A DNA stretch of 64,000 nucleotides, from the NCBI RefSeq assembly GCF_000429085.1, contig NZ_AUBE01000005.1, positions 356,291-420,290 on the forward strand, in the 5' to 3' direction. The notes under the pieces were generated by a model. The model was given only the letters and a program-made list of their open reading frames with translations, was not told where the DNA came from and searched no databases. Origin of the DNA: Streptomyces flavidovirens DSM 40150 (GTDB lineage: Bacteria; Actinomycetota; Actinomycetes; Streptomycetales; Streptomycetaceae). Position numbers and translations under genes: made by a program. Below are positions 36,175 through 44,870 of the stretch, in pieces (position 1 is the first letter of the stretch; each line of letters starts with the position of its first letter).

Positions 36175-36540
36175 CCGTCTCGGCCGAGTGCGAGGTTGTG
36201 CAGGCGGGCGATTCCCTCATCGCGTGATGGACGCCGTCGCCCTCAAGCGGCAGTCTCGGAGGATCTTCCAGGTCTTCATGTGGGCGGAGGCGTGCTCGAC
36301 ATGGGCGCGGACCTGGCGGTGAGAAGTGTTGTGCTCTTCCTTCCAGTCCGGCAGTTCGCTCTGCCCGCGCTCGCGGCGGTACGGGATGACCAGGCCGGTG
36401 CGCCGGTAGCCGCCGTCGGCGATCACGGTGGTGCGGCCGTAGTTGGGGTTCGAGTGCGACCCGCACTCGGTCACGGCGCGCGGCTTGGAGACGCGGGACA
36501 GCGAGGCGTACTTGCTCGCCCGCGCACCCAACAACGGCAA
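36175..36540 (-). mobile_element. IS5-type transposase remnant (frameshifted 3' end)
   Basis: The minus strand encodes NPNYGRTTVIADGGYRRTGL, then IPYRRERGQSELPDWKEEHN and VEHASAHMKTWKILRDCRLR, the C-terminal DDE part of an IS5-family transposase (Asp in VIADGGY; Glu expected in VEH). After that the frame breaks twice: GDGVHHAM and GIARLHNLAL are each in other frames. The N-terminal half is missing. Terminal repeats were not found. It lies directly before the NPP1 gene. Confidence 0.75.
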
Positions 36541-36622
36541 GGGCGTGCGTCCGACCGTATTGTTTTGGGCATGACATACAACCGCATCTGTTTCTCGCCG
36601 CGCGGTCGATCAGGAGGACGCA

Positions 36623-37390
36623 TTGAAGACGAGTGGGCGAATCCGCCGGGTGATGGTCACGCTGGGCAGCGCCATCGCACTGGTCGTAGCCCTTCCGGGC
36701 AGCGCGGTCGCCGCGCCCCCCGCTGCTCTGCCCACCAACGCGGACGGGTTTGAGGAGACGTTCCAACCGGCCTACGACTACGACACCGACGGCTGCTATC
36801 CCACGCCAGCCATCGGAACCGACGGCACGATCGCCACCGGTCTCAAGCCGAGCGGGGCCCTCAACGGCCAGTGCCGTGACTCGTGGGACCTCGACAACAC
36901 CAATGGATATGCGCGATACAAGTGCAACAACGGCTGGTGCGCCGTCATGTACGGCTTGTACTTCGAAAAGGACCAGGCCATCGCCGGCAGCGGGCTGGGC
37001 GGGCACCGCCACGACTGGGAGCATGTCGTGGTGTGGGTCCAGAACAACGAGGCCCGGTACGTCTCCACCTCGGCTCACGGCGGCTTCGACACCCATGCGC
37101 GTGACCAGATCCGATGGGACGGGACGCATCCCAAGATCGTCTATCACAAGGACGGGGCGAGCACGCACTGCTTCCGCCCGGCGAACCCCAACGACGAACC
37201 GCCCGAGAACCACTACCACGGCTGGCAGTTCCCCAGGCTGGTCGGCTGGAACGGTTACCCCGCAGGCTTCCGCGACAAGCTGAGCCAGGCCGACTTCGGG
37301 AGCGCTGTCTTCGGCCTCAAGGACGGCAACTTCAACCACCACCTGGAGAAGGCCAAACCGGCGAACATCGCGTTCGACCCCCACGCCTGA
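36623..37390 (+). CDS. Secreted NPP1/NLP (necrosis-inducing) family protein
   Basis: 255 residues from a TTG start five bases after AGGAGG. A signal peptide (MVTLGSAIALVVALPGSAVA) precedes the mature domain. The GHRHDWE heptapeptide, the hallmark of NEP1-like proteins, is at ~residue 128, and the surrounding metal-site residues (D/H/E) are in order. Two Cys pairs are visible. NLPs bind plant sphingolipids and form pores that kill dicot cells; related genes occur in some plant-associated actinomycetes. The gene sits next to an IS5 remnant and degraded genes, which suggests acquisition by transfer. Toxic activity is inferred from the family only. Confidence 0.9.
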   Translation: MKTSGRIRRVMVTLGSAIALVVALPGSAVAAPPAALPTNADGFEETFQPAYDYDTDGCYPTPAIGTDGTIATGLKPSGALNGQCRDSWDLDNTNGYARYKCNNGWCAVMYGLYFEKDQAIAGSGLGGHRHDWEHVVVWVQNNEARYVSTSAHGGFDTHARDQIRWDGTHPKIVYHKDGASTHCFRPANPNDEPPENHYHGWQFPRLVGWNGYPAGFRDKLSQADFGSAVFGLKDGNFNHHLEKAKPANIAFDPHA

Positions 37391-37490
37391 CCCGCCTGGC
37401 CGGGAGGCCCGCAGCGGCGGGGGCACGGTACGTGGCGCGCGGGGGCACGGGCTGTTGTGGGCCTCGCCCTGTGGTGTTGTCGGGTGGTGC

Positions 37491-37720
37491 TCAGGCGGCG
37501 GCCCGGTAGGCCCGCCACCGTGCCGTCTGCTTCAGGTCCACTCGGCTTACTCGTGCGAGGGCTTCCTCCGAACCTGCGAGCAGCAGATAGCCACCGACAG
37601 TCGCCAGTTCCAGGTCGCGATAGCCGAACCGCGAGCGTGGCTGCTCTCCGGTGAGCTCGACGGAGGTCGGCAATGCGACGTCCGGATCGTCGACGTAGAC
37701 GCGAGGGCAAGGGCTCGCCG
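37491..37720 (-). pseudogene. VOC (glyoxalase/dioxygenase superfamily) fragment
   Basis: The minus-strand frame reads RVYVDDPDVALPTSVELTGE, then FGYRDLELATVGGYLLLAGS and EEALARVSR, the first half of a VOC-fold protein. It has no good start codon upstream, and after residue ~60 the sequence departs from the family and stops. About half of a normal ~120-residue protein is missing. The rest of the 37391-37926 gap shows nothing else. Confidence 0.6.
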
Positions 37721-37926
37721 CCGTGTTGGCCGACGACAGGAGATGAGGGCCACAAGCTGTCGGACGTCAGGCGGGCGCGGCTCGTGGCGACGCGGACCGG
37801 TGGGCCGGGGTCCGCAGCGAGAAAGGCATCCGCTGCGGCGGCAAGCCGCTCACGCCCGGCCGCCGCGTGACCAGACGCGGGGTGAATCTCCTGTCCAGGC
37901 ACGGCGAACCGAGAGGAACCGCACCC

Positions 37927-38759
37927 GTGAGTGAATGGCAGTTGACCAAGACATTCCGCAGCGCCTTCGGCGATGTTCGCTGGGACAGCCTCGGACAACC
38001 CGGCCACGATCCGGTCGTCCTCCTCCACGGCACACCCTTCTCCTCGTACGTCTGGCGCGCCGTCGCCCGCTCACTCGCCCGCCATCACCAGGTGTTCGTA
38101 TGGGACATGCCCGGTTACGGGGCATCGGAGAAGTCCGCCGGCCAGGATGTCTCCCTGGCTGCCCAGGGCAGGTTCTTCGCCGAACTCATGGAGCACTGGG
38201 GCCTGGAGGAACCCCTGGTGGTTGCCCACGACTTCGGCGGGGCCGTCTCCTTGCGGGCACATCTGCTCCACGGCGCCCGCTACCGCGCGCTCGCTCTGGT
38301 CGACCCGGTTGCGCTGGCGCCGTGGGGGTCCCCGTTCTCCCGCCTTGTCGGCGAGCACGCCGAGGTCTTCGAGCAACTGCCCCCTGCGCTGCACCACGCC
38401 CTGGTACGCGAATATGTCAGTTCGGCCAGCAGCCCCGGCCTGACCCGGCAGTCCTCGACCGGCTCGTCCGGCCCTGGCTCGGTGACCTCGGTCAGGCGGC
38501 TTTCTACCGGCAGATCGCCCAGGCCGACATGCGGTACACCGACGAGGTGCAGGACCAGTACAGCGAGATCAGCATCCCGACGCTGGTCTGCTGGGGCCAG
38601 GACGACACCTGGATTCCCATGGCGAAGGGACAGGAGCTCGCCACCCGCATCCCAGGTGCGCGACTTGAGCCGATCGCCGGTGCGGGCCATCTCGTCCAGG
38701 AAGACGCACCCGCCGAACTCACAGCCGCTCTCATAGCCTTCCTCCAGCACCCGCGCTAA
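37927..38759 (+). pseudogene. Alpha/beta hydrolase (haloalkane dehalogenase-like) with one frameshift
   Basis: The 5' part from GTG 37927 has the oxyanion loop LLHGTPFSSYVW and the nucleophile elbow AHDFGGAVS, with Asp as nucleophile as in dehalogenases and epoxide hydrolases. At ~38444 the frame shifts (SSASSPGL, then DPAVLDRLVRPWLGD in another frame), consistent with loss of one G. The rest is intact to the catalytic His in GAGHLVQEDAP and a stop at 38759. The break could be a recent mutation, a sequencing error or programmed slippage. GAGAGGA precedes the start. Confidence 0.8.
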
Positions 38760-39004
38760 CGACCAAGACAGTGGCCTCCGCAGCGGTGAGCACGCGCCGG
38801 GCTTTCGGGACCGTGGCAGTCGCCCGGCCGGCCTAATCTGCCGGGCGAAACTGCTGGGCGAAACCGCCGGGCACGTGTGCGTACGGGCAGGCGTGCCGTG
38901 CGTGGGGAGTGTCGGCGTCACCGGACGGGCCGGACTGGGTTCGGTCGCGGAAGCGCTCATCGGTGGACCGTCAAGGCCGCCCGCCGGGCCCTACGATCGT
39001 ATGT

Positions 39005-39493
39005 GTGACCTCTGCTCTGATTCTGATCGACTTGATGCCGCGTATCGTCGCCCTCCCCCTCGCTCCGCACTCCGGCGAGGAGGTGCTGGCCCGCTGTCGC
39101 CGGCTGGCCGAGGTGTTCAGGGCCGGTGGCCGCCCGGTCGTGCTGGTCCGGGTGGAACGGCCGGACGTCGCCGAGCAGCCGCCCGGCAGCGGCTTCGTCG
39201 ACGGGCTGGTCCAGCCCGGCGACATCGTGGTCGTCAAGCACACCGTCGGGGCGTTCCACCGCACCGGTCTGGACGACCAGCTGCGCAGACACGGCGTGGA
39301 CACGCTGGTCCTCGCCGGACTGGTCACCACCATGGGGGTGGAGTCCACCGCGCGGGCAGCCTGCGACCACGGCTATCGGGTGGAGTTCGTCGCCGACGCG
39401 ATGTCAGGCTTCGCCGCCGACGAGCACGACTTCACAGTGGAGAGGATCTTCCCCCGGTTCGGTGAAGTGCGTAACACGGCGGACTACACCTGA
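39005..39493 (+). CDS. Isochorismatase-family hydrolase lacking the usual Cys
   Basis: 162 residues from GTG 39005 (VTSALILIDLMPRIV). The catalytic Asp in LILIDLM and Lys in VVVKHTVGAF are in place. The usual Cys-bearing segment reads LVTTMGVESTARAA, with Gly where Cys is expected. Members without Cys are known, but their activity is unclear. It is short (family 170-220). It precedes a small conserved-looking ORF by 73 bp. The upstream 245 bp (38760-39004) show no gene. Confidence 0.82.
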   Translation: MTSALILIDLMPRIVALPLAPHSGEEVLARCRRLAEVFRAGGRPVVLVRVERPDVAEQPPGSGFVDGLVQPGDIVVVKHTVGAFHRTGLDDQLRRHGVDTLVLAGLVTTMGVESTARAACDHGYRVEFVADAMSGFAADEHDFTVERIFPRFGEVRNTADYT

Positions 39494-39566
39494 ACCGGGA
39501 GTAGCAGACCGGTTGGCGTGTCGCTGTCCGGATGCGCCGGGGGCGATCCGGGGGGACGCTGGATCC

Positions 39567-39791
39567 ATGTCCGGACACATGCCTGTGATCGTCCATCCGC
39601 CGCTCGGCGACAGCGGCCGTCGCGTGACTGTGCGCGGTGAGGACTTCGGCCTCGCGTCGGGCCTGCCCGACCTCGTCGAGTTCCTGAGCCGCGCCGGACT
39701 CGACATGGAGGACACCGAAGCCGTGGTGTCCCCGTTGATCGACTGGCGTGGCGGCGGCCCGGACTACTGGGGACCGGAGCCGCGGCTGTGA
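39567..39791 (+). CDS. Small hypothetical protein, 74 residues
   Basis: ATG 39567 opens a 74-codon frame (MSGHMPVIVHPP... DWRGGGPDYWGPEPRL). Acidic and basic residues alternate, and a helix DLVEFLSRAGLD is likely. The Trp-Arg-Gly-Gly end (WRGGGPDYWGP) resembles small Streptomyces proteins I have seen, with no known role. No signal or membrane segment is present. It converges on fhuF, with 22 bp between the stops. Confidence 0.6.
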   Translation: MSGHMPVIVHPPLGDSGRRVTVRGEDFGLASGLPDLVEFLSRAGLDMEDTEAVVSPLIDWRGGGPDYWGPEPRL

Positions 39792-39813
39792 GGCCCGCGA
39801 CGAGCCGGCCTTC

Positions 39814-40665
39814 CTAAGCCCGTCCGGCGAGCCGCTCCAGGCGCTCGCTGTCGCAGACGCGCGGGCAGGTCAGGCAAGCGCTGTCGGGGCGGATCGTGTA
39901 GTACAGGCAGCAGCCGAGCCGGGTGCGCGTCGTGTGCGGCACGCCGCCGCTGTCGCGCAGACGACGGAAGTCCGCGCCGCCGGGGAACGGTGCGATCGGG
40001 CCGGGGAGCAGTTCGGTTGCGGCGCGGACGGACCGGTCCTCCTCGCCGAGCATCCGGCCGACGTACCAGATCCCGGAGACCAGATCGTCGCCGGTCATGC
40101 CCCACAGCACCCTCGGCCCCCGGCGCAGCCAGGGTGCGAGCGCGGTGAGCAGGGGACGTACGAACTCGGCCACGACGGTCCGCAGCTCGGCGCGCAGCGC
40201 CTCCTCGTCGGCGACGACACGTACGCCGGGAGACGCGGCCGCGGGATCGTCCGGGAGGCAGGTGAATGCGCCGGGCGCGACGGCGAGGTCTCCGCTGCCG
40301 GGCTCGATGTGCACGTCCTGCGGGCGCAGTAGCGGCACCCGCCGCTCCAGGTACCAGGGGCCGCTCATCAGCAGGCAGACCGACCAGAGGTAGTGGTGAA
40401 GCGCCCTGGACGCGGCGACGTCAGGGCGGGCGGTGTGGCCGTGCGCGGCTTCGATGCGACGGGACTCCGCGCCGACGAAGTCGTCGAGCTGTCCGGGCTC
40501 GGACACCAGGCGCGCGCTGTCGGTCCAGCCGTCGGCGGGACGCGCCGTATGCGTGACCTTCACGTGCAGCGATTCACAGAGGTGCGCGAGGCGTTGATAC
40601 GTGTCAGCCAGGAGTACGGAGGAACTCTCGGCCGGGGCGGGTGCGGTGGGTGCCGGAACCGGCAT
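39814..40665 (-). CDS. FhuF-type ferric siderophore reductase, (2Fe-2S)-binding
   Basis: 283 residues. The C-terminal CC-x10-C-x2-C motif, in RLGCCLYYTIRPDSACLTCP, is the [2Fe-2S] ligand set of FhuF proteins. FhuF reduces Fe(III) held by hydroxamate or carboxylate siderophores so the iron is released in the cytoplasm. It is divergent from the siderophore ABC operon, and a 19-bp iron box lies 43 bp before its start. It therefore acts with the imported ferric siderophore made and taken up by the neighbouring genes. Confidence 0.9.
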   Translation of the reverse strand: MPVPAPTAPAPAESSSVLLADTYQRLAHLCESLHVKVTHTARPADGWTDSARLVSEPGQLDDFVGAESRRIEAAHGHTARPDVAASRALHHYLWSVCLLMSGPWYLERRVPLLRPQDVHIEPGSGDLAVAPGAFTCLPDDPAAASPGVRVVADEEALRAELRTVVAEFVRPLLTALAPWLRRGPRVLWGMTGDDLVSGIWYVGRMLGEEDRSVRAATELLPGPIAPFPGGADFRRLRDSGGVPHTTRTRLGCCLYYTIRPDSACLTCPRVCDSERLERLAGRA

Positions 40666-40707
40666 CTTCGACTCCCCTCAGAGCATCGCTGGACGACATC
40701 GCTAACG

Positions 40708-40726
40708 TAAGGTCAGCCTTACCTTA
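40708..40726 (-). promoter_or_regulatory. Iron box upstream of fhuF
   Basis: TAAGGTCAGCCTTACCTTA is a 19-bp imperfect palindrome resembling the DmdR1/IdeR/DtxR consensus TTAGGTTAGGCTAACCTAA. It lies 43 bp before the fhuF start, where a repressor bound with Fe2+ would block transcription. Confidence 0.8.
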
Positions 40727-40794
40727 GTCCATATCCTCATCCTGGTGATCAGGGGGTGTCCGGAGCGGAGGCGCCGGACACCGAGTTGACAGAA

Positions 40795-40813
40795 TTAGGT
40801 ACACCTAACCTAA
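40795..40813 (+). promoter_or_regulatory. Iron box of the siderophore operon
   Basis: TTAGGTACACCTAACCTAA matches the outer halves of the DmdR/IdeR consensus exactly. A TTGACA hexamer at 40786-40791 is just upstream, and TAACCT at 40811-40816 may serve as the -10, so the box overlaps the promoter. The first gene starts 12 bp downstream. Confidence 0.85.
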
Positions 40814-40824
40814 CCTGTCGCCTC

Positions 40825-41853
40825 GTGTCCAAGATCGAGCCGGGGGCCCTGGCAGTTGCTCCGCCCCCCACAACCGTCCGGCGGGTACCGCTACTTGTCG
40901 TCGGCGCCTGCGCGCTGACGCTGTGCGCCGCGCTGAGCCTCGCCATGGGTTCGCGGCCGGTACCGATGTCCGTCGTCGCCGACGCGCTGTTCGGCGACGC
41001 CGTCGGACGTGACGCGCTCGTGGTCACCGGCCTGCGGCTGCCGCGCACCGTCCTCGGACTCGCCGTCGGCGCGGCGTTGGGGGTCGCCGGAGCCGTCGCC
41101 CAGGGCATCACCCGTAACCCGCTCGCCTCACCCACCACCCTCGGCATCAACGCCGGCGCGGGCTTCGCCGTGGTCGTCGCCATCTTCGCCCTGCATCTCA
41201 CCCGGCCCGCCGAGTACGTCTGGTTCGCCTTCGCCGGAGCGGCGGCCGCGGCCCTGTTCGCCCAGGCACTCGCCCGGCGCGGCGGCGATCTCGATCCGGT
41301 GCGGCTCGCGCTCGGCGGCACCGTGCTGCAACTGGTCCTGCTGTCCTGGACCTCGGCGGTGATGCTGGCCAGCCGGCGCACCCTCGACGAGGCCCGGTTC
41401 TGGCTGGCGGGCTCGCTGGCCGAGCGTCAGCTCGACGTGCTCTGGCCGGTGCTGCCCACGCTCGTCGTCGGACTGGTGCTCGCCCTGGCCATTTCCCCCG
41501 CGCTCAACGCCCTCGCGCTCGGCGACGACGCCGCCCAGTCGCTGGGCGTACCCGTGGCGCGGATCCGGCTGGCCGGCGGCATCGCCGTGATCCTGCTCGC
41601 CGGTTCGGCGGTCGCCGCCGCCGGACCCATCGCCTTCATCGGCCTCGCCGCACCGCACCTGGTGCGCCCGCTGCTCGGCGCCGACCACCGGCTGCTCGTG
41701 CCCGGCTGCCTGATCGCCGGTCCGCTGCTGCTGCTCGCCGCCGATGTGCTGGGCCGCGTCGTCATACGCCCGTCCGAGCTGGAGGTCGGCATCGTCAGCG
41801 CGTTCCTCGGCGCCCCGCTGCTGGCCCTGCTCGCCCGGAAGGTGGCCCGGTGA
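40825..41853 (+). CDS. Ferric siderophore ABC permease, FecCD family (1)
   Basis: 342 residues from GTG 40825; the longer frame from 40756 would read through the iron box. No ribosome site precedes the GTG, so the message may be leaderless, starting close to the promoter at 40811-40816. About nine membrane spans are seen, with the FecCD family segments GITRNPLASPTTLGINAGAG and GPIAFIGLAAPHLVRPLLG. It overlaps the second permease by 4 bp. With that protein it forms the membrane channel for ferric siderophore import. Confidence 0.92.
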   Translation: MSKIEPGALAVAPPPTTVRRVPLLVVGACALTLCAALSLAMGSRPVPMSVVADALFGDAVGRDALVVTGLRLPRTVLGLAVGAALGVAGAVAQGITRNPLASPTTLGINAGAGFAVVVAIFALHLTRPAEYVWFAFAGAAAAALFAQALARRGGDLDPVRLALGGTVLQLVLLSWTSAVMLASRRTLDEARFWLAGSLAERQLDVLWPVLPTLVVGLVLALAISPALNALALGDDAAQSLGVPVARIRLAGGIAVILLAGSAVAAAGPIAFIGLAAPHLVRPLLGADHRLLVPGCLIAGPLLLLAADVLGRVVIRPSELEVGIVSAFLGAPLLALLARKVAR

Positions 41854-42923
41854 CCGGCACTGTGAAGGCGACGAAGACCGCACCGACCGCCCCGGTCCGG
41901 CGCGCCGGCGCATCGCGGGCCCGGCAGCGGCGGCGTTCCGCCCTGTTCGGTGGCGGAGCCGTGGTTCTCCTCCTCGCGCTCGCCACCGTCTCGCTCACCG
42001 TCGGCGAACTGCCCATGACTCCGTACGTCGCGCTGCGCGCCCTCGTGGGGGCGGGCGACGAGGGTGATGTGTTCGTGGTCCAGGAGTTCCTGGCGCCCCG
42101 GCTGACCGCGGCGGTCGTCGCGGGAGCCGGCCTCGGCGTCGCGGGCTCGCTGCTGCAACGGCTGTTCCGTAACCCGCTCGCCTCCCCGGATGTCATGGGC
42201 ATCACCGGCGGCGCTTCCTTCGGAGCGGTGTCGATGCTCGCCGTCGGCGCCTCGCAGGCCCTCATCCCGCTCGGCGCGCTGGGCGGCGGACTGCTCGCCG
42301 CCCTGCTGCTCGGGGTGTTCGCCTGGCGCTCCGGACTCGACGTCACCCGCATGGTGCTGGTCGGCCTCGCCGTGCAGGCGGGCCTCGCCGCCGCCGTGAA
42401 CTTCATGGTCGTACGCTTCCCCGCCGAGCTCGCGGGCTCCGCGCTGCAATGGACCACCGGATCGCTGTACGGACGTACCTGGACCGAGGTCTGGGCGGTG
42501 GCGGGCGCTGTCGTCCTGGCCCTGGCCGTCGCCTTCACCCTGCACCGGCGGCTGGCCGTACTGGACCTCGGTGACGACTCGGCGGGCGGGCTCGGCCTGA
42601 ACACCTCCGCCGCCCGTCTCCAGTTGCTCGTCACCGCCATCGTGCTCGCGTCGCTGGCCGCCGCCATCTCCGGACCGGTCGGATTCGTGGCGCTCGCCGT
42701 GCCGCACGTCGTGCGGTTCCTCGCGGGGCCGCCGACCCCCGGCACGCTGGCACTGTGCGGCCTGGCCGGCGCCGTACTGCTGCTGGCGTCCGACCTGATC
42801 GTGCAGCACGTGCTCCCCGTCGAGGGGCTGCCGGTCGGGGTGGTCACCGCGACCCTCGGGGCCCCGTGGCTACTGGTGCTGATGATCCGTCAGAGCAAGG
42901 CCGTCAACAGGAGCTCCCTATGA
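41850..42923 (+). CDS. Ferric siderophore ABC permease, FecCD family (2)
   Basis: 357 residues from GTG 41850. The N-terminal 30 residues are basic and cytoplasmic; about nine spans follow. Family segments are LFRNPLASPDVMGITGGASF and ISGPVGFVALAVPHVVRFLA. The start overlaps the first permease and the stop overlaps the ATPase gene by 4 bp, so the stoichiometry of the heterodimer is kept by coupling. Control is through the iron box upstream of the first permease. Confidence 0.93.
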   Translation: MTGTVKATKTAPTAPVRRAGASRARQRRRSALFGGGAVVLLLALATVSLTVGELPMTPYVALRALVGAGDEGDVFVVQEFLAPRLTAAVVAGAGLGVAGSLLQRLFRNPLASPDVMGITGGASFGAVSMLAVGASQALIPLGALGGGLLAALLLGVFAWRSGLDVTRMVLVGLAVQAGLAAAVNFMVVRFPAELAGSALQWTTGSLYGRTWTEVWAVAGAVVLALAVAFTLHRRLAVLDLGDDSAGGLGLNTSAARLQLLVTAIVLASLAAAISGPVGFVALAVPHVVRFLAGPPTPGTLALCGLAGAVLLLASDLIVQHVLPVEGLPVGVVTATLGAPWLLVLMIRQSKAVNRSSL

Positions 42924-43765
42924 CCACGACCACGCAGCGGCCGCCGGAGCGGCAGTCGAACGAGCTGGCCACCCACGGCCTCGACCTGCGCTACGGCGAC
43001 CGGTCCGTCATCGAAGGCCTCGACCTGGTCCTGCCCGGCGGCGCCGTCACCGCCATCGTCGGACCCAACGCCTGTGGCAAGTCGACCCTGTTGCGCGGCC
43101 TGAACCGGCTGCTCAGCCCGGCCGGCGGCAGCGTCACCCTGGACGGCGCCGACATCCACGGCATGCCGGCCCGCTCCCTCGCGCTGCGGATGGGCCTGCT
43201 GCCGCAGCAGCCCGTGACCCCCGAGGCCATCACCGTGGAAGCGCTCGTACGTCTCGGCCGCTACCCGCACCAGCGACTCCTCAGCCCCTGGTCCACCGCC
43301 GACCAGGCAGCGGTGGAGGCCGCACTGGAGCGCACCGGCACGGCGGCGCTGCGCGACCAGCCGGTCGACCGGCTCTCCGGCGGCCAGCGGCAGCGCGCCT
43401 GGATCGCCCTGGCGCTCGCCCAGGACACCGAGCTGCTGCTGCTCGACGAGCCCACGACCTTCCTCGACCTGCGCCACCAGCTCGACGTACTCGACCTGGT
43501 CGCCGAACTGCACTCCGAGGCCGGCCGCACCGTGGTGATGGTGCTGCACGACCTCGGACAGGCCGCCCGCTACGCGGACCACCTCGTGGTGCTCAAAGAC
43601 GGGCGGCTGGCCGCCGCGGGACCGCCGGCGGCGGTGCTCGACGCCGGACTCGTCAAGTCCGTGTTCGACGTGGACTGCCGGGTGATCCCCGACCCGGAGA
43701 CCGGCACCCCGCTGGTCGTCCCCAAGAGCACAGCGGCCCGGCACACCGCTGCCGCATCCCTCTGA
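42920..43765 (+). CDS. Ferric siderophore ABC transporter ATP-binding protein
   Basis: 281 residues from ATG 42920, behind AGGAG. Walker A is GPNACGKST, the signature LSGGQRQR and Walker B LLLLDEPTTFLDLRHQ, the latter typical of FepC/FecE-type ATPases. The switch His is in VLHDLGQAARY. It overlaps the permease stop by 4 bp and is followed after 48 bp by the substrate-binding protein gene. It energises siderophore import. Confidence 0.94.
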   Translation: MTTTTQRPPERQSNELATHGLDLRYGDRSVIEGLDLVLPGGAVTAIVGPNACGKSTLLRGLNRLLSPAGGSVTLDGADIHGMPARSLALRMGLLPQQPVTPEAITVEALVRLGRYPHQRLLSPWSTADQAAVEAALERTGTAALRDQPVDRLSGGQRQRAWIALALAQDTELLLLDEPTTFLDLRHQLDVLDLVAELHSEAGRTVVMVLHDLGQAARYADHLVVLKDGRLAAAGPPAAVLDAGLVKSVFDVDCRVIPDPETGTPLVVPKSTAARHTAAASL

Positions 43766-43813
43766 CCGCCTTTCCGTCCCCATCCGCTCACCGCAAGAAG
43801 GCGAAACACCCTC

Positions 43814-44833
43814 ATGAACACCAGCACCTCCGGCCGCGGCCTGCGCCGCTTCGGCGCCGCGCTTTCCGCCGTCCTCATCGGCGCCACCGCGCTCACCGCC
43901 TGCGGCGACGGCAAGACCGCCGACGACAAGCCCCAGAAGGCGGGCGCCGAGGCGGACGCCGGCTTCCCGCGCACCGTCGAGCACGCCATGGGCAGCACCA
44001 AGATCCCCGCCAGGCCGGCACGTGTCGTCGTGCTCGACACCGGTGAACTGGACGACGTGACGATGCTCGGCATCAAGCCGGTCGGCGCGGTCTCCCCGCA
44101 CATGAAGACCGCGGGCGGCTTCCCGAACTACCTCAAGGGCAAGACCGACGGTGTCAAGGACGTCGGCCCGCTCCTCGAACCGAACCTCCTGAAGATCGCC
44201 GCACTCAAGCCCGACCTGATCCTGTCCTCCAAGGTCCGCCACGAGAAGGTGTACAAGAAGCTCTCAGGCATCGCCCCGACCGTCTTCACCGAGACCACCG
44301 GCGGGCCCTGGAAGGAGAACCTGGCGGTGCACGCCGAGGCGCTCGGCCTGGAGAAGCAGGCCAAGAACGCGCTGACGGCGTACGAGAACCGCGCCAAGGC
44401 CCTCGGCGAGGAGATCAAGAAGAAGTACAAGGGCAAGATGCCCTCCGCCTCCGTCGTCCGCTTCGTCGCCGGACCGACCCGGCTCTACCAGAAGTCGGCG
44501 TACAGCGGCATCGTCCTGAACGACATCGGCCTCGCCCGCCCCACGTCGCAGTCCTCCACCGACCCCGAGGTCACGATGCTGGACGTCAGCCCCGAGCAGA
44601 TCGACAAGGCCGAGGCCGACTTGATCTTCGTCACGCTCGCCGACGACCCGTCCAAGACCAAGCAGAAGGACGTCACGTCCAACCCGGTCTGGAAGGACCT
44701 GAACGCGGTCAAGAACGACAAGGTCTTCACCGTTCCCGACGAGACGTGGATGTCCGGCATCGGTGTCCAGGCCGCCGGGCACATGCTCGCCGACGTGGCG
44801 AAGGCCGCCGGCGTGGAACTCCCCAAGAAGTAA
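43814..44833 (+). CDS. Iron-siderophore ABC transporter substrate-binding lipoprotein
   Basis: 339 residues. The signal peptide ends at lipobox LTAC, so the mature protein is anchored by lipid on the outer face of the membrane. The FepB/FhuD-like fold is suggested by VVVLDTGELDDVTMLGIKPV and LLEPNLLKIAALKPDLILSS. It should capture the ferric siderophore, presumably the carboxylate-type product of the next five genes. A stable GC-rich hairpin follows its stop. Confidence 0.93.
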   Translation: MNTSTSGRGLRRFGAALSAVLIGATALTACGDGKTADDKPQKAGAEADAGFPRTVEHAMGSTKIPARPARVVVLDTGELDDVTMLGIKPVGAVSPHMKTAGGFPNYLKGKTDGVKDVGPLLEPNLLKIAALKPDLILSSKVRHEKVYKKLSGIAPTVFTETTGGPWKENLAVHAEALGLEKQAKNALTAYENRAKALGEEIKKKYKGKMPSASVVRFVAGPTRLYQKSAYSGIVLNDIGLARPTSQSSTDPEVTMLDVSPEQIDKAEADLIFVTLADDPSKTKQKDVTSNPVWKDLNAVKNDKVFTVPDETWMSGIGVQAAGHMLADVAKAAGVELPKK

Positions 44834-44841
44834 CCCCTGCC

Positions 44842-44870
44842 GGGGGCGGGCCGCAGGCCGGCCCGCCCCC
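44842..44870 (+). terminator. Strong GC hairpin between transport and biosynthesis genes
   Basis: GGGGGCGGGCC and GGCCCGCCCCC form an 11-bp stem with a 7-base loop, nine bases after the lipoprotein stop. It could reduce readthrough into the biosynthesis genes or protect the upstream mRNA from decay. No second iron box lies after it. Confidence 0.6.

Noticed and set aside
36217..36540. Intact small gene on the minus strand
   Set aside because: The frame encodes only the end of an IS5 transposase and is followed by frame breaks, so it is a remnant.
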